A stretch of DNA of 64,000 bases from Haloarcula mannanilytica (lineage in GTDB: Archaea; Halobacteriota; Halobacteria; Halobacteriales; Haloarculaceae). Shown in pieces: positions 62,647-64,000 of this stretch. The DNA lies in the NCBI RefSeq assembly GCF_005406125.1, contig NZ_BIXZ01000004.1:62001-126000 (forward strand), read 5' to 3'. Under the pieces are notes generated by a model. The model was given only the letters and a program-made list of their open reading frames with translations. It did not search any database and had not been told where the DNA came from. The position numbers and the translations under genes are program-made. Numbering within the stretch: position 1 is the first letter of the stretch; the number at the start of each line of letters is the position of its first letter.

Positions 62647-63218
62647 GAAACCACCTCCACACGGACTGTGTTGTAGACGGTGTCCCCTCTATCCGGGACG
62701 GGGAACTCCGACGCTTCGGACAGCGTCGTCTCGTTTTGTGTTCCGTCAGTGTCGTACAGGTGATCGTCGTCCGTCAATGTGAGCGTGTATGAGGCCGACA
62801 CCGCGTTGTCGCTCGGGCGACCGTTGTACAGGTAGATGATCGGGCTCTGGCTCCGGTCGCCACGGAACCTGATATAGACGTTGTACGCGACGCCCCGCTC
62901 GTCGAAGACCCGCTCCAGCATCGCCCCAAACGTGTTGTCCGGCGGCGTGCTGGCGTACACGCCAAGCCCCGTCTCGCTCGCGTTGTGGTACTGAGCGCTG
63001 CTGTTGTCCCAGTACAACAGCGCGGGTTTGAGCGCGTTCCGCTCCGCCGCGGTCGCTAACAGCCCGTCGCTGATCGCTCGCTGCTGGTTCTCGATGTGCT
63101 GGCTCGACGTGCTCGCAGACAACGGCGTCACTGCCGTCATCTGCAACGCGAAGATGAGTCCCGTCAGGAGCACGAGACTGGCGACGATAGCCTCCAACGT
63201 GTGTGCTTGCCCCCGCAT
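62634..63218 (-). CDS. DUF7288-like pilin-like protein
   Basis: This 194-residue protein starts MRGQAHTLEAIVASLVLLTGLIFALQMTAVTPLSAST. The N-terminal helix follows a very short leader with a Glu at the fifth helix position (TLEAIVASL), the hallmark of type IV pilins. The ectodomain contains YNVYIRFRGDRSQSPIIYLYNG. Its start abuts the stop of the DUF7287-like gene. Confidence 0.8.
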   Translation of the reverse strand: MRGQAHTLEAIVASLVLLTGLIFALQMTAVTPLSASTSSQHIENQQRAISDGLLATAAERNALKPALLYWDNSSAQYHNASETGLGVYASTPPDNTFGAMLERVFDERGVAYNVYIRFRGDRSQSPIIYLYNGRPSDNAVSASYTLTLTDDDHLYDTDGTQNETTLSEASEFPVPDRGDTVYNTVRVEVVSWRI

Positions 63219-63806
63219 CTACCACACCTCCACGACGACGGTCACGTCTTTTCCATGTAACCAGACGACCCGCAACGCCGTCACGCTTGCCTCGTTATTC
63301 GCCGGCAACGGCTGTCCCCGTGTCAGGACTACATCATCTGCGTTCGAGCAGGTCGTCGCCGCGACCAGCGAGTCGCCGCTGTCGTCCCAGCAGAGCGTGT
63401 CACGGGCCGTCGCTGTCGACGAGGCGTTCCCGACAACGGTCACGTTGACGTTTTGGGTGGCGGGATCGAGGCCGAGCTGTTCGGCGAGGGGTGTCTTCTC
63501 GAATGCACACGCGGTCGTGTTGTCGAAGAACTGGACTGTACAGTCCGTCCGCAGCGAGTACGGGCTCCGTGGCGACCCGAGTACCGACTTGGTAAGGTGG
63601 TCGACGGCCCGGTCTGCGGTGACGGTCTGTGCCTGTGCGCTGGCAGTGAACGGCGACAACAGCCCCGGAACGAACAGGAAGATGAAGATGAGGACTCCGA
63701 GAAAGAGGCTAATCCCGATGGCGAAATCGAGGTTCGTCTGTCCCCGCAACGCAGCACCCGCTCGTGGCTCCTCGTTTGAACGCGTACGTGTCCTGTCCCG
63801 TTGCAT
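63219..63806 (-). CDS. DUF7287-like pilin-like protein
   Basis: This 195-residue protein begins MQRDRTRTRSNEEPRAGAALRGQTNLDFAIGISLFLGVLIFIFLFVPGLLSPF. The GQTNLDFAIGISLFLGVLIFIFL helix with its preceding charged leader is pilin-like. The ectodomain has six Cys residues that could form disulfides. A GTG at 63812 is an alternative start; the ATG at 63806 is preferred. It is the first gene of the five-gene operon. Confidence 0.8.
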   Translation of the reverse strand: MQRDRTRTRSNEEPRAGAALRGQTNLDFAIGISLFLGVLIFIFLFVPGLLSPFTASAQAQTVTADRAVDHLTKSVLGSPRSPYSLRTDCTVQFFDNTTACAFEKTPLAEQLGLDPATQNVNVTVVGNASSTATARDTLCWDDSGDSLVAATTCSNADDVVLTRGQPLPANNEASVTALRVVWLHGKDVTVVVEVW

Positions 63807-63958
63807 ACTCACTCCGGCCTGGTACTGTCTGCTTGTCTCTCACACTGGATACTCTTGTACATTGTGGCCCCCCAGGTGCGACGGACGCTACTGACTCACA
63901 CCCCCGCAACGGTTCGATGCCTTTATCAAAAGCCACTGGATACGAATAGGTGCAGCGC

Positions 63959-64000
63959 GGGCTCGTAGATCAGGGGTAGATCACTCCCTTGGCATGGGAG
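63959..64000 (+). tRNA. tRNA-Ala (anticodon GGC), 5' part
   Basis: The window ends within this gene. The acceptor 5' strand GGGCTCG starts at 63959, followed by TA, a D arm (GATC...GATC), and the anticodon arm CTCCC-TTGGCAT-GGGAG with anticodon GGC for alanine. The T arm and 3' acceptor strand lie beyond the window. Confidence 0.9.

Overview
The window is a piece of a haloarchaeal chromosome, most likely Haloarcula or a close relative. The GC content is high, the predicted proteins are strongly acidic, many genes have a TATA box 25 to 35 bases before the start codon and so look leaderless, and it carries haloarchaeal lineage families such as the NuoEFG-less complex I, the phosphomevalonate branch of the mevalonate pathway, Pcc1/RecJ-like/uS15 and eS1 in one operon, and DUF7287/DUF7288/DUF7261/DUF7266/DUF7289 membrane proteins. 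The genus is an inference. No CRISPR array, IS element or rRNA operon was seen, and no gene-free stretch exceeds 300 bases.

Layout. 1-2.0 kb: end of gcvPA and all of gcvPB, with a 78-bp-period palindromic repeat at their junction. 2.0-6.3 kb: a large soluble multi-PAS/GAF histidine kinase convergent with a single-domain response regulator. 6.3-10.4 kb: small zinc and hypothetical proteins, msrA, cobalamin adenosyltransferase, phosphomevalonate decarboxylase and a type II NADH dehydrogenase-like flavoprotein. 10.5-16.1 kb: a positioning/motility-flavoured block (CheW, ParA-like ATPase, ArlD/E-domain protein, an actin-fold protein resembling salactin, and a PH-like/helical-repeat protein). 16.3-17.3 kb: an AT-richer patch of tiny genes. 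17.4-20.9 kb: convergent GH32 fructan hydrolase and GH68 fructosyltransferase. 21-25.9 kb: squalene/phytoene synthase, a PD-(D/E)XK nuclease-like protein, a membrane-anchored TRAM protein and a TetR regulator. 26-28 kb: DoxX, a mini thioredoxin-reductase-like flavoprotein and pirin, two of which share the same palindrome at the promoter. 28.2-29.6 kb: tRNA-Val(CAC), a helical protein and an MBL hydrolase. 29.7-40.4 kb: the nuoABCDHIJKLMN operon on the minus strand. 40.6-46.4 kb: purE, an NCS2 permease, a HEAT-repeat protein and an exported phospholipase-D-like protein. 46.4-52 kb: an S1/OB/DHH nuclease, JAMM protease plus RibL, a lipoprotein, a lone atpK, an aminotransferase and ribH. 52-56.3 kb: an Agl23-like membrane protein, purK, a Tat-exported blue copper protein and UspA. 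56.4-58.8 kb: uS15, a degenerate RecJ/Cdc45-like protein, Pcc1 and eS1. 59-63.8 kb: six pilin-like, single-TM exported proteins, five of them in one overlapping operon. The window ends inside a tRNA-Ala(GGC).

How they work together. Core respiration (complex I, Ndh-like protein, blue copper protein, orphan AtpK), isoprenoid synthesis (phosphomevalonate decarboxylase, squalene synthase-like), flavin synthesis (RibL, RibH), purine synthesis (PurE and PurK, split by 13 kb) and translation/tRNA modification are represented. The parts least explained by known biology are the ParA/CheW/ArlE/actin neighbourhood, the junction repeat in the glycine-cleavage operon, the shared TTACC-N4-GGTAA operators, the degenerate RecJ/Cdc45-like protein and the pilin-like operon that has no ATPase beside it.
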